DNA of 64,000 nt, taken from assembly GCA_900466605.1 (NCBI GenBank), contig UBMU01000014.1:62001-126000 (forward strand), in the 5' to 3' direction. The stretch's first letter is position 1. Every line of letters starts with the position of its first letter. The notes under the pieces are model-generated. The model ran no database searches, was not told where the DNA came from, and worked only from the letters and a program-made list of their open reading frames with translations. This stretch comes from Hyphomicrobiales bacterium (GTDB taxonomy: Bacteria; Pseudomonadota; Alphaproteobacteria; Rhizobiales; Rhizobiaceae). Below, one piece after another: positions 43,633 through 52,732 of this stretch. A program made the translations under genes and the position numbers.

Positions 43633-44277
43633 TCAGTCAAATGGGAGCGCTGGCAAATGCGGTGCATCCAATTTTTCGAACGGATCCCTCCACGCGTTGA
43701 TCTGGTTTAGCCGATCAGACCAACGTTTTATGGAGGGGTACTCTTCGATGGGGAGGCGCGCAGCGTCGTTGAATGGCAAAAAGGTCGCCATCCGAAAATC
43801 GGCAAAAGATATTACGTCTCCGAGAAGCCACGATTGGCCAGAAAGCTCTCCTTCCAGAATGACTGCTGCTTTGTGAAACTGTCTCAGACCCTCTTCGACC
43901 ATCGCGTCATCACAAGCCCCGATACCGTAGCGCAGCTTTGTGCCTCGCTCCCAATGAACGGCGTCACATGCCTTCATGAAGTTTTCTTTCGCCCAGCTGA
44001 TCCAGCGGATCATTTCTGGCTCGTCATCGTCAGTTCTCCAGAAGTTAGAGCCCGCTTGTCGTGACAGCCAGCAGGCAATCGCATCGCTCTCCCAAAGAGT
44101 GCGACGCCCGGAGCGTTCCAGGATCGGTAAGAGAAGGTTTGGATTGAGGGGACGATAACGCTCCGATTGCCCGGGGGCCATTGGTTCGGCGAACTGAAAC
44201 TCGACCTCAGTGCCCAAAAGTTGCGCAACCGCGACCGCGAGACGGGGATTTGGGTTTCTGCTGAAGTACAATTTCAT
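43633..44277 (-). CDS. Glutathione S-transferase family protein
   Basis: A 214-residue GST. The N-terminal thioredoxin-like domain begins MKLYFSRNPNPRLAVAVAQLL and has the cis-proline and glutathione-contact segment LLPILERSGRRTLWESDAIACWLS (the E-S-D-A-I motif). The C-terminal helical domain ends with GQSWLLGDVISFADFRMATFLP, the N-capping/hydrophobic staple pattern (D near SFADF). It overlaps, in the antisense direction, the meaningless tail of the truncated GDPD gene; insertion or deletion at about 43610-43632 probably caused that truncation. Confidence 0.88.
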   Translation of the reverse strand: MKLYFSRNPNPRLAVAVAQLLGTEVEFQFAEPMAPGQSERYRPLNPNLLLPILERSGRRTLWESDAIACWLSRQAGSNFWRTDDDEPEMIRWISWAKENFMKACDAVHWERGTKLRYGIGACDDAMVEEGLRQFHKAAVILEGELSGQSWLLGDVISFADFRMATFLPFNDAARLPIEEYPSIKRWSDRLNQINAWRDPFEKLDAPHLPALPFD

Positions 44278-44498
44278 ATGGTTCCTCCTAGGTGCTTCTC
44301 ATAGAAGACGAACGAGACGTTCCCCTATCGACACCGCGGCATAATATTCGCGGGGATTTCCGAAAATTTGCAAACCGGCTTGTCCGGCTGCTTGTTGGCA
44401 GTTTGGCGTAGGCGGCCGCGTGTGCTTTCAGAAGGTGCAGGGAGAAACGAAAATGAGAATTATGCACAGCTGTGCAAATCTTGGTCAGAGCGCAGCCG

Positions 44499-44516
44499 TT
44501 GTCATGACTCTGTTAC
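44499..44516 (+). promoter_or_regulatory. Probable PHO box (PhoB binding site)
   Basis: TTGTCAT-GACT-CTGTTAC matches the consensus CTGTCAT-N4-CTGTCAT at 11 of 14 positions. It ends 48 bases before the ATG of the binding-protein gene, the usual place for a PhoB-activated promoter. It predicts induction under phosphate limitation. Confidence 0.7.
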
Positions 44517-44564
44517 GCTTGCGGCGTAGCACGGCGTTCTAGATCTGAGCCGACGGAGAGGGCC

Positions 44565-45710
44565 ATGAACAGACGCGATTTCCTTGTCACCACCACAGCT
44601 GCCGCAGGAATGCTGATGCTGCCACGCATTGCATCGGCTGCCGCAACGACGATCGATCTCTACAGCGGATCGGACGCGAACATCATCGACTTCTGGAGCA
44701 ACACCGTCCGCCCAGCGTTCGAAAAGTCTCATCCGGACCTGGCTATCAAGATTACCGATGCCGGTGACAACACTGGCTTGCGCGCGATTGCAGACCGCGC
44801 TCTGGCAGCCCTGAAAACGCAGACGGATCCGAAGGCTGACATCTTTGAACATTTCGATCCACGCCTGCCACCAGCTGGCGCAGAGGCTGGTCTCTGGGTG
44901 GAGTTTACGGGACAGAACATCGACGGACTTGAACACATAAATCCGTTGGCAATCGACAGCAAATACTCCCTCCCTTATCGCGGATCACAGGTGCTATTGG
45001 CCTATGACAAGACCAAGCTCGATCCAAAGGACGCGCCAAAGAGCTGGGAGCAACTGATGACCTGGATCAAGGCCAATCCGGGGCAGTTCATCTACAACCG
45101 TCCCGACAAAGGTGGCTCGGGTGGAAATTTCGTTCGCAGGGCAATTCATGAAGTCAACGGCCGTGACCCCAAGAAGTTCACAATCGACAACTTCACGGCT
45201 GACTACGCCAACCGAGCATTGACGCCAGCCTGGGCGCTTCTGAACGAGCTTGCCCCGTCTGTCTACGAGAAGGGTGCCTATACGGCTGGAAACACACAGT
45301 CGATCCAGCTTCTTGCACAAGGCGTGGTGACGATGACGCCCGTTTGGTCGGATCAGGTGTTACAGGCCATTTCGCAGGGTGTCCTGCCCGAGACCACTGG
45401 CCTCGTTCAGCTCGGTGACCTCGCTCTGTGCGGTGGGTTTTCTCGCATGACAGTTCTTTCGAATGGTGCCAACAAGGACGCGGCAATGGCGCTTGCAGCC
45501 TTCCTGTTAACCAGGGAAATGCAAGAAGCGATCATCACCGAAATCGGCGGCTTTCCCGGTATTTCCTGGGACTATATTTCCGATGACCTGCGCAAGAAAT
45601 ACGCCGATGTAATTCCGGCGACGATCCCGACCTTCCCGGGTGGTGATTGGGAAACCACCATCAACGATGGTTGGTACCGCAATGTCGCGCCGGGCATCAG
45701 CCGCACGTGA
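44565..45710 (+). CDS. ABC transporter substrate-binding protein, family 1 (phosphodiester-type?)
   Basis: A 381-residue periplasmic binding protein with a Tat-like signal (MNRRDFLVTTTAAAGMLML, ending near ASAAAT). The mature part begins TTIDLYSGSDANIIDFWSNTVRPAFEK, the form of the iron/thiamine/polyamine-type family. It is the first of five genes with two permeases, an ATPase and a GDPD, and a PHO box lies upstream. The intact GDPD at the operon end suggests a glycerophosphodiester or related phosphodiester as ligand. It is not of the UgpB sequence type that I would expect for classical glycerol-3-phosphate uptake, so this may be a separate system. Confidence 0.85.
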   Translation: MNRRDFLVTTTAAAGMLMLPRIASAAATTIDLYSGSDANIIDFWSNTVRPAFEKSHPDLAIKITDAGDNTGLRAIADRALAALKTQTDPKADIFEHFDPRLPPAGAEAGLWVEFTGQNIDGLEHINPLAIDSKYSLPYRGSQVLLAYDKTKLDPKDAPKSWEQLMTWIKANPGQFIYNRPDKGGSGGNFVRRAIHEVNGRDPKKFTIDNFTADYANRALTPAWALLNELAPSVYEKGAYTAGNTQSIQLLAQGVVTMTPVWSDQVLQAISQGVLPETTGLVQLGDLALCGGFSRMTVLSNGANKDAAMALAAFLLTREMQEAIITEIGGFPGISWDYISDDLRKKYADVIPATIPTFPGGDWETTINDGWYRNVAPGISRT

Positions 45711-46600
45711 TGCGCAGGGCAGTGACAATGCCGATCTCGGCGCGACGTTCCGCGCCGACAGGAAATCGAGGTTGGGTGGGGCTTCCGCTGGTTGCCCTGC
45801 CCGTACTCCTCCTGGCATGGTTGATCATCTATCCAATCCTATCGGCAGTCGCGACCACGCTGTTTGTCGCGCAACCCGACGGCATGCCGGCTCTGTCTTT
45901 TGCCTCCTACCGTTTCTTCTTCAGCGATCAATACAGTCGTGCCAATCTTTGGGTCACGCTATGGACCACAATGATTTGTGGCGGGTTGCTTCTGGCAGTT
46001 GGGCTGCCGATCGCCCTTTACCTTCGATTTTCTCGCGGACCGCTTTGCGCCTATGTGCAAGGGATCGCCATTTTCCCGATGTTTGTCCCGTCAATTATTC
46101 TCTCTTACGCCCTCATTCGCACAATTGGTCCGAACGGCGCCGTTGACGTGGTGCTGAATGCCATCGGTCTGCCAAAGCTGCCGTCTCCTTATCTCACACC
46201 TTGGGGGCCGATTATTGGGCTTGTGTGGGACAATCTGCCGCTCACAGTACTGATGCTCACGGCGGGACTGGGCAATATCGCGAAAAGCTCGATTGAGGCC
46301 GCACGTGACGTCGGCGCTTCCCCTTTGCGCGTCTTTGTGTCGATCATGTTGCCGCGCATGGGAAACTCGCTACTCGTCACAACGTCTTTTACGGTCCTCG
46401 GAATATTCTCTTCGTTTACGCTTCCTTATCTCCTTGGGCCGGCCTCACCAGAAATGATGGGCCCGTTCATGCAACGCACGTTCTCCGACATGAATGATCC
46501 CCTCAATGCTTTGACACAGGCCGTCATCGCATTCGGCTTCTGCCTTATATTCGGGGTTTTTTACGTGCGCTCCATCGCCCGTAGCAGGGGAGACGTATGA
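45710..46600 (+). CDS. ABC transporter permease
   Basis: A permease of about 296 residues with six membrane segments, starting with GLPLVALPVLLLAWLIIYPILS, and the coupling loop IEAARDVGASPLRVFVSIMLPR. ATG 45710 overlaps the binding-protein TGA (TGATG); ATG 45728 is the alternative. It forms the channel with the next gene. Confidence 0.85.
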   Translation: MRRAVTMPISARRSAPTGNRGWVGLPLVALPVLLLAWLIIYPILSAVATTLFVAQPDGMPALSFASYRFFFSDQYSRANLWVTLWTTMICGGLLLAVGLPIALYLRFSRGPLCAYVQGIAIFPMFVPSIILSYALIRTIGPNGAVDVVLNAIGLPKLPSPYLTPWGPIIGLVWDNLPLTVLMLTAGLGNIAKSSIEAARDVGASPLRVFVSIMLPRMGNSLLVTTSFTVLGIFSSFTLPYLLGPASPEMMGPFMQRTFSDMNDPLNALTQAVIAFGFCLIFGVFYVRSIARSRGDV

Positions 46601-47424
46601 TGAGACCGATGAGGCTTGCACGGGGGGAGGCCGATTGGATTGGCGTCGTTCTGGCGCTGATACTGACGCTATTTATTGCTCTGCCACTCATTGTTGTCGC
46701 TACCTGGGCATTCAGCGAGGTCTGGCGTTACCCCTCTGTGGTCCCGCAACAATTTGGACTGCGCTACTGGTCGCTGACATTATCGCGGACCGATGTTTGG
46801 GAAGCCCTATTCCTCAGTCTGCGGCTGGCAACAACGGTGACCTTTCTTTCCGCGTTGATTTGCCTTCCTGCCGCCTATGCCTTCGCACGCATGAAGTTTC
46901 CGGGTCGGAATGTCCTGTTTTTGTCATTCCTTGCCTCGCATGCATTCCCCAAGTTTGGGCTCCTGGTGGCAATTGCCGGCATCTTCCTGAAGATCGGCTT
47001 GATCAGTACCTTCTGGGGCGTTGTCGTCATTCAATTGGTCGGAACCCTGATGCTGATGATCTGGATTCCAGTCGCAGCCTTCCAGAATGTCGATCGTCGG
47101 ATGGAGGAAGCTGCGCGCGATGTCGGGGCGACCCCGTTGCGGGTCTTTTGGTCGATTACATTGCCGCAAGCTGCGCCGACGATTGTGGCGGCCGTCCTGC
47201 TGACGTTTGTCGGGACATTCTACGAGACAGAAGGGGCATGGCTGATCGGAGCCCCCGAAATTCGGACGATGCCGGTACTGATGATCACCTTCATCAACAA
47301 CCAGATCGTCGTTCAATACGGCGCCGTCCTGTCGGTGATGCTGTGGGTTCCATCCTTCATCACGCTCATGTTTGCTCGAAGGGTGGTCGGCACAGGAACC
47401 TTCGCAAAGGGGTTGGGAGCATGA
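46597..47424 (+). CDS. ABC transporter permease
   Basis: A 275-residue permease. The coupling loop is MEEAARDVGATPLRVFWSITLPQA. GGGGAG stands four bases before ATG 46597, with a second ATG at 46600; the previous TGA overlaps. Membrane segments begin IGVVLALILTLFIALPLIVVA. It completes the channel of the phosphodiester-type importer. Confidence 0.88.
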   Translation: MMRPMRLARGEADWIGVVLALILTLFIALPLIVVATWAFSEVWRYPSVVPQQFGLRYWSLTLSRTDVWEALFLSLRLATTVTFLSALICLPAAYAFARMKFPGRNVLFLSFLASHAFPKFGLLVAIAGIFLKIGLISTFWGVVVIQLVGTLMLMIWIPVAAFQNVDRRMEEAARDVGATPLRVFWSITLPQAAPTIVAAVLLTFVGTFYETEGAWLIGAPEIRTMPVLMITFINNQIVVQYGAVLSVMLWVPSFITLMFARRVVGTGTFAKGLGA

Positions 47425-47461
47425 TGTTCATTTCGGCAAAAGGCGCCAGGAAAGGATCCAG

Positions 47462-48541
47462 ATGGCACGGTTGACCATAAAGGGCATCTCGAAGAGCTTC
47501 GGCTTCTCTCACGCGGTTAGCGACGTTTCGCTTGATGTCGAGGACGGAGAATTGGTCTGTCTGCTGGGGCCCTCGGGCTCCGGCAAGTCGACATTGCTTC
47601 GAATGATCGGCGGCTTCGAAGCGCCAACCGCGGGAAAGATCCTCATCGATGCAAAGGACGTTACGTCAACACCGCCGGAAAGGCGCCCGACCGGAATGGT
47701 GTTCCAGAGCCATGCACTGTGGACGCACATGGATGTTTTCGACAACATTGCGTTTGGTCTCAAACTGCGTCGACTTCCAAAAATAGAGGTCCTTGAGCGC
47801 GTAGAGCAGGCATTGGCACTTGTTGGACTTGCCGACTACGGCAAGCGCATGACTACGCAGCTTTCCGGCGGCCAGCAGCAGCGTGTCGCGCTTGCCCGCT
47901 CGCTCGTGCTCGAGCCAAAGATCCTCCTGCTTGACGAACCATTCGCCAGTCTGGACCAGCATCTTCGCGAGCGCTTGCGCGAAGAGGTCCGCGATATTCA
48001 GCAAAGGCTCGGCATCACAACTCTTTTTGTCACGCACGGACAAGACGAAGCACTTGCACTTGCCGACCGGATCGTCGTGATGCGTGATGGCCATATCGAG
48101 CAGATTGGGCCGCCGGATCATATCTATCGCGAGCCCGAGACAGAGTTCGTCGCCGGCTTTATCGGTTCGATGAATTTTATTCGAACGATTGTGAAGAATG
48201 GTCTAAGTCAGCATTCAGCCTTTCCGCTCCCAGTTCCGATTGCAGATGGCGAAGTTGTACTCGCCGTTCGCCCGGAATCGCTCTCCCTTGCCGCGGCAAC
48301 CGGCAAACCTTGCGGGTTCGTTCATCGTAGCATCGATTTTGGTACGCATAAGGTCGTTGACGTCGACCTTTCCGACGGAGCAAGGGTAAAGGCAATGACA
48401 TCGAGTAGCTCAGACTGGAAGAGAGGCACGCCGGTTGAGCTCGGCGCCACAGCATCCAGGGTCTTCCGAGACAATCGACTTGTTTATGAATTCACCTCGG
48501 ACCCGTCTCGGCAGAACGATCGGGTGTTCGGACATGTTTAA
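47462..48541 (+). CDS. ABC transporter ATP-binding protein
   Basis: A 359-residue ATPase: Walker A GPSGSGKST, signature LSGGQQQRVALARSL, Walker B LLLDEPFASLD, switch THGQDEALALADR (Gly in place of the common Asp), then a TOBE-like C-terminal domain. I start at ATG 47462, five bases after GGAAAGGA; an earlier in-frame start would overlap the permease gene. It overlaps the GDPD gene by eight bases. Confidence 0.9.
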   Translation: MARLTIKGISKSFGFSHAVSDVSLDVEDGELVCLLGPSGSGKSTLLRMIGGFEAPTAGKILIDAKDVTSTPPERRPTGMVFQSHALWTHMDVFDNIAFGLKLRRLPKIEVLERVEQALALVGLADYGKRMTTQLSGGQQQRVALARSLVLEPKILLLDEPFASLDQHLRERLREEVRDIQQRLGITTLFVTHGQDEALALADRIVVMRDGHIEQIGPPDHIYREPETEFVAGFIGSMNFIRTIVKNGLSQHSAFPLPVPIADGEVVLAVRPESLSLAAATGKPCGFVHRSIDFGTHKVVDVDLSDGARVKAMTSSSSDWKRGTPVELGATASRVFRDNRLVYEFTSDPSRQNDRVFGHV

Positions 48542-49379
48542 GGGGCCCGGAATTGCGATCGAAAATGCCCGACACCTTACCTGGTTAAAGTGGCATCGGG
48601 GTCACCGCTTTGCGGGAGACATTTCCTTTTCCGGCGAGCGTATTGTCGAGGGTATGGAAGTTGGCGCCAGCGTAGAAATCGATCTTGTGCGCTTCGATGG
48701 AGATGGCTTTGCCGTCCTGCATGATACTACTCTTGACCTGGCGACAACGGGTACCGGGCCGGTTTCGAAGGCATCCGCAGCTTATTTGCGCAGCCTTTTC
48801 CTGCGGGATCCCTTTGGAGGGCCGAGCGGCCAGAAGGTCATGATGCTCGATGATCTCGCGCAAATCCTCACCCAGAGCGACCGCGATCCCAGAGCGTTGC
48901 TGCAACTCGACCTCAAGGAGACGTCGGATACCATTCGCGAGGTCGACATTGCCGCGTTCGCAGCAGCCATTTCGCCAGTCGCTGGCAGCGTCATCCTTTC
49001 AGGCGGTGACCCAGCTGCTGTCGATCGGCTTTCCAAGGCCGTGCCGGAAATGGAAATCGGCTTTGATCCATGTCACGACGGAGCCATTGAACGGCTGATG
49101 GAGACTCGCGATTTCGCAGGGTTCGTGGCTAGTGCGCAGCAGGCTGCACCCGGCGCGCGAATGATTTATCTTGACCACCGGCTGGTGCACTTCGTCGACC
49201 AAGCCGGCTTTGATCTGGTTGGTGCCTTTCACGCTGCGGGGCAGACGGTTGACGCCTATACGATCAGATCGGCCGTGCCTTCCGTGTTGTCGGGTGTCAG
49301 ACGACTGCTTGACTTGAAGGTTGACCAGATCACAACGGATGATCCGGTCGGTTTAGAGCGGCTCCTGATGGGTGGCTGA
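48534..49379 (+). CDS. Glycerophosphodiester phosphodiesterase family protein
   Basis: A 281-residue GDPD-family protein: KWHRGHR (His21), VEIDLVRFDGDGFAVLHDTTLD (Glu48, Asp50, His63), then LLQLDLKE and the C-terminal DQITTDDP. These proteins cleave glycerophosphodiesters to sn-glycerol 3-phosphate and an alcohol. The usual PEN(T/S) motif after HRG is replaced by a divergent segment (ISFSGERIVEG), and no signal peptide is seen, so it should act in the cytoplasm on what the importer delivers. It overlaps the ATPase gene by eight bases and ends the operon. Confidence 0.85.
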   Translation: MFKGPGIAIENARHLTWLKWHRGHRFAGDISFSGERIVEGMEVGASVEIDLVRFDGDGFAVLHDTTLDLATTGTGPVSKASAAYLRSLFLRDPFGGPSGQKVMMLDDLAQILTQSDRDPRALLQLDLKETSDTIREVDIAAFAAAISPVAGSVILSGGDPAAVDRLSKAVPEMEIGFDPCHDGAIERLMETRDFAGFVASAQQAAPGARMIYLDHRLVHFVDQAGFDLVGAFHAAGQTVDAYTIRSAVPSVLSGVRRLLDLKVDQITTDDPVGLERLLMGG

Positions 49380-49646
49380 GCCTGAGGCCTCGGCAAACCT
49401 TTGGAGGGACGTCGATAATGCGCTCGGGGGTCCGTTTCGAACATCGAAGGCTCGTTCAATAAAGCAATTCGATCTCCGGCACTTTGGCGATTGCCGACGC
49501 TGCCATTTCCCACCCCACGGTCGATCGCCCTTCGGGCACCGAACGACTTCAATTTAGGCAGCGAGGGGCAGCGTATTGCATTCTATGCATAGCTGAACTG
49601 CGTCGGTGCCACTAACTGGCATCGTGGAATGCTGTATAACCAACTT
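49380..49646. other. Intergenic region upstream of the small RNA
   Basis: No gene recognised. TATAAC at 49635-49640 could be the -10 element of the small RNA. No DUF1127-type small protein gene, which precedes related RNAs in some relatives, was seen here. Confidence 0.4.
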
Positions 49647-49805
49647 CAACGAAGCGATGCACCTCCTCCCGCAGAGCTTCGTGGTTCAGGCGATCCACTC
49701 CTCCTCCCAAGGGTCGTCTGTAGGAACAGCGACACTCCTCCTCCCAGTCGCTGTTCGGTTCTTTTCGAAAAGCCTGCCGCACCTCCTCCCGCGGCAGGCT
49801 TTTTC
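49647..49805 (+). ncRNA. Cuckoo/CcsR-type small RNA with four CCUCCUCCC loops
   Basis: Four consecutive hairpins, each carrying CCTCCTCCC in its loop. (1) GAAGC/GCTTC plus TGC/GCA, 49651-49680, motif 49662-49670. (2) nine pairs, 49688-49696 with 49711-49719 (two G-T), motif 49700-49708. (3) ten perfect pairs, 49724-49733 with 49747-49756, motif 49737-49745. (4) thirteen pairs, 49768-49780 with 49791-49803, motif 49782-49790, followed by a T run, so it is also the terminator. CCUCCUCCC is complementary to a Shine-Dalgarno sequence, and loops of this kind are known in alphaproteobacterial cuckoo RNAs (CcsR in Rhodobacter, alpha-r14 in Sinorhizobium). Four in one transcript with good stems make a functional RNA nearly certain; the 5' end is estimated from TATAAC at 49635. 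Confidence 0.9.
49768..49804 (+). terminator. Rho-independent terminator of the small RNA
   Basis: A 13-pair stem with a ten-base loop ACCTCCTCCC and T-rich 3' side (CTTTTT). It doubles as the fourth CCTCCTCCC hairpin. Confidence 0.9.
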
Positions 49806-50232
49806 GTTTCTGGATACATATAAAATCGCAATGGACCATCCAGTTTGGCGTTGTTATGGCGCTCCTGATCCGGCGATGAAGCATCGAGCATCCAAAAGGT
49901 CGGGACGTGTTGTTGCGACAACGACCGTTCCCTTTCACGGCCCGGCTCTCCGGCGGAGCGTAGAATTCAATGTCGAATCCGATTGCCGGTCACCATTGGT
50001 CGTGACGAATTGCAAAGCCGAGGGTAAGGCGGGGGGCTATCAAGTGAGCACAAGTGCTCCCTTTTCCCACTGACTGGCGGTAACGGATCACTCTAGGGGA
50101 TCGAGATCCCGTTTAACATCCACAGCGTCAAATCAAATCGCTGGCGCTCAGCCGATACTGGCAGGGAGCTGTTGGTTTCGCGTCCCGCGCGGTCACCAGT
50201 ACTCCGTCTTTTTCCACCACGGATGTGTCCCT
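49806..50232. other. Intergenic region, nothing recognised
   Basis: About 430 bases between the small RNA and the HxlR gene. Nothing supportable was found. Confidence 0.45.
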
Positions 50233-50700
50233 TTATCCTCTCGGCTTGGTGAGGGGCTGGATTTTCTTCACATGAGTATCGCTCCAATTGAGTGGTCGCC
50301 CGTCCTGTGCGCGCAGCTCCAATCGCGCGACGCGAGCGCCGGTTTCGGTTTCAAGCAACGCGGACCTCGGATCATCCGGAAGATAGAGATGATCTTCACC
50401 CCATTGGCGTAGTGCAACGATGACCAGGAAAAGACCTCGTCCTTTCTCGGTCAGGACGTAATCCTTGTAAGCGGAGCCGTCCGAGGCAGGCGCGGTTTGC
50501 AGAATGCCTCGCACAGTCAGATCGCGCAGCCGCGTTGCCAAGATCCCCTTAGCGATGCCTAGGCCGGTCTGGAATTCGCCGAAGCGCGTTACCCCATCGA
50601 AGGCGTCGCGGATAATAAGCAGCGACCACCAGTCGCCAATGACATCCAGCGCTCTCGCCACCGGACATCCAGCATCCCACAGGCTCACCCGCTTGACCAT
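50233..50700 (-). CDS. HxlR-family transcriptional regulator
   Basis: A 155-residue winged-helix regulator of the HxlR type: CPVARALDVIGDWWSLLIIRDAF is the family signature, followed by RFGEFQTGLGIAKGILATRLRDL and TEKGRGLFLVIVALRQWGE. It has about 40 residues more than the core HxlR domain at the C-terminus. It diverges from the MFS transporter gene across 105 bases, which is a common arrangement for a repressor of an exporter. Confidence 0.9.
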   Translation of the reverse strand: MVKRVSLWDAGCPVARALDVIGDWWSLLIIRDAFDGVTRFGEFQTGLGIAKGILATRLRDLTVRGILQTAPASDGSAYKDYVLTEKGRGLFLVIVALRQWGEDHLYLPDDPRSALLETETGARVARLELRAQDGRPLNWSDTHVKKIQPLTKPRG

Positions 50701-50805
50701 GGTACCCTCTGTCCTCGCTCGTCCAATCTGGTCCTAAAATAGAACTAGAAGTTTGCCCGCGCAAGTGGTCTCAAGATGGAACCAATGTTCATTAGGAGGC
50801 TCCCG

Positions 50806-52044
50806 ATGCATCACGGAGACGAAAGCAAGACGCAAAACGGACCAGGCAACGGACTATCGAAGATGACCACTCTGATCTTCGCCGTCGCTGCGGGTCTTAG
50901 TGTCGCGAATATCTACTACGCCCAGTCCTTGCTCGATTCGATGGCGCAGGATTTCGGGATTTCACCGCCCGCTATGGGGCTCGTCGTGACTTTGACCCAG
51001 CTTGGTTACGCTCTGGGGCTTATATTCCTGGTGCCACTCGGCGATCTGATCGATCGTCGCCGGCTAATTCTCGGCCAGGGTTCCTTGTCGGTCATTGCGT
51101 TAGTTGCCGTTGCTTCGGCGAGGAGTGAGGTGATCCTGTTTACCAGTCTGGCCGCGATGGGCCTGCTTGCCGTCGTCGTGCAGGTGCTTGTGGCCCACGC
51201 CGCCACGCTAGCGACGCTCGCTGAACGCGGTAAAGCGGTCGGCATGGTTACAAGCGGGATTGTAACTGGCATTCTAAGTGCCCGCTTCGCTGCCGGGTTG
51301 CTAGCCGATTTTGGAGGGTGGCGAGCGGTCTATCTCATGTCTGCCATTTTGATGGCGGGAATGGTCGGCTTGTTGGTGCGTGTCCTCCCAAGCCAGCTTT
51401 CACCAGAGCGCCACGACAGCTACGTCGCTACGCTGTGCTCTATCCCCATTCTTTTTCTACGTGACAGGATACTGCTTGTCCGTGGACTTCTGGCCCTATT
51501 AATTTTCGCAGCATTCAGTACGTTCTGGACGACGTTGGTCCTGCCTCTCAGTGTACCGCCATTTTCCTACTCCCATGGCCAGATAGGCCTGTTCGGCCTC
51601 GTCGGCATGGCGGGGGCGATTGCTGCGGCAGGAGCAGGCAGGCTCGCCGATCGCGGTTACGGCCCATGGACTACGGGACTGTCTCTTGTGTTGATGCTGG
51701 CGTCGTGGGCGTTCATCGCCATGCTGCCTACGTCACTGCCGCTTCTCTTGCTTGGGGTTGTGCTGCTTGATCTCGCCGTGCAGGCTGTTCACGTCACAAG
51801 TCAGAGCGTCATTTTCGATCGCCACCCGCAGGCGCGCAGCCGCCTCGTTGGAGGCTATATGGTTTTCTACGCCATCGGCAGTGCTGTCGGCGCTACTTCT
51901 TCGACAATGGCTTATGCTCGAACCGGATGGTCCGGCGTGTCGATGCTGGGAGCAGGGTTTAGCGCCGCGGCTTTGCTGATCTGGGCGACAACACTGCGCT
52001 TGCCGATCCGCCAGGAGAAGCCGGTATGCACCAGCGGCACATGA
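50806..52044 (+). CDS. MFS transporter, drug-efflux type
   Basis: A 412-residue major facilitator with 12 predicted membrane segments. The motif between helices 2 and 3 reads PLGDLIDRRRLI, and helix 5 region shows GIVTGILSARFAAGLLADFGGWRAVYL, an antiporter-type pattern. AGGAGG at 50794-50799 lies six bases before ATG 50806, so I use that start and not the earlier ATG codons. It is probably repressed by the divergent HxlR protein and exports a small organic compound; the substrate is unknown. Confidence 0.9.
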   Translation: MHHGDESKTQNGPGNGLSKMTTLIFAVAAGLSVANIYYAQSLLDSMAQDFGISPPAMGLVVTLTQLGYALGLIFLVPLGDLIDRRRLILGQGSLSVIALVAVASARSEVILFTSLAAMGLLAVVVQVLVAHAATLATLAERGKAVGMVTSGIVTGILSARFAAGLLADFGGWRAVYLMSAILMAGMVGLLVRVLPSQLSPERHDSYVATLCSIPILFLRDRILLVRGLLALLIFAAFSTFWTTLVLPLSVPPFSYSHGQIGLFGLVGMAGAIAAAGAGRLADRGYGPWTTGLSLVLMLASWAFIAMLPTSLPLLLLGVVLLDLAVQAVHVTSQSVIFDRHPQARSRLVGGYMVFYAIGSAVGATSSTMAYARTGWSGVSMLGAGFSAAALLIWATTLRLPIRQEKPVCTSGT

Positions 52045-52402
52045 GAAACCTCAATGCGATTGTCGTGACCGTAGGTAGATCCCAGCCGATGATTGCGTCG
52101 CTCGGGACGTCGGCGCCGCCGAAAACTTCGTCTTGCGCATGCAACGATTCCGTGGGCTGCATGCGACCTGAAACGGGTACGTGATAAAACACCGCACGGT
52201 ATTGATCGACGTCTATCTCCCTCAATCGCTGCTGCGCCAATGGGTGGGCGTGAGACTGTCAACACGGGACGCAGCCGTAACGCGAACGTCGGCAAATCTA
52301 GCCGGGACGAACGGCCTGAAATAAAAATAGTACTAAAGGGTTCTGTTAAACCGGATGGTAACCAGATTGGCTTCACTCTGCGCATGACACCGAGGAAAAG
52401 CT
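52045..52402. other. Intergenic region, nothing recognised
   Basis: About 360 bases between the MFS gene and the FlxA-like gene. No gene or repeat was recognised. Confidence 0.4.
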
Positions 52403-52732
52403 ATGACCACAATTGCCGCTTCAAGTTATTCAAGCTCATTAACATCGAGCTCAGGCTCCAGCACCAGTTCGTCATCCAATGATCCCGACGAACTGCAGGC
52501 GGAAATCGCTGAGCTGAAGCAACAGCTTTCTCAGGCGAAAGACGAGGCAGAAAAGAAGTCGATCCAGAAGGGCATCGACTCGCTTGAGGCGCAGCTCGAG
52601 AAAATCCAGGCTGCTGCGGGAAAAGAAAAGGCAAGCAGCCAAGATCAACGGGTATCGGACGAGCGTCCGCGAATAGGTGATAAAAACTTCGATGAAAATA
52701 CGGAGTTTGGCGAGCGCACACTTTACGTTTGA
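52403..52732 (+). CDS. FlxA-like coiled-coil protein
   Basis: A 109-residue protein. The first 25 residues are almost all Ser/Thr/Ala, then a coiled coil (DELQAEIAELKQQLSQAKDE and on to EAQLEKIQAAAGK) and a charged tail. This order is that of the FlxA-like family, small proteins of unknown function often found in rhizobia. AGGAAAAGCT precedes ATG 52403. No signal peptide or membrane segment. It stands alone. Confidence 0.75.
   Translation: MTTIAASSYSSSLTSSSGSSTSSSSNDPDELQAEIAELKQQLSQAKDEAEKKSIQKGIDSLEAQLEKIQAAAGKEKASSQDQRVSDERPRIGDKNFDENTEFGERTLYV

Noticed and set aside
49606..50073. Open frames across the CCTCCTCCC repeats, on both strands
   Set aside because: They run through the stem-loops of the small RNA, have no ribosome sites, and owe their openness to the repeats.
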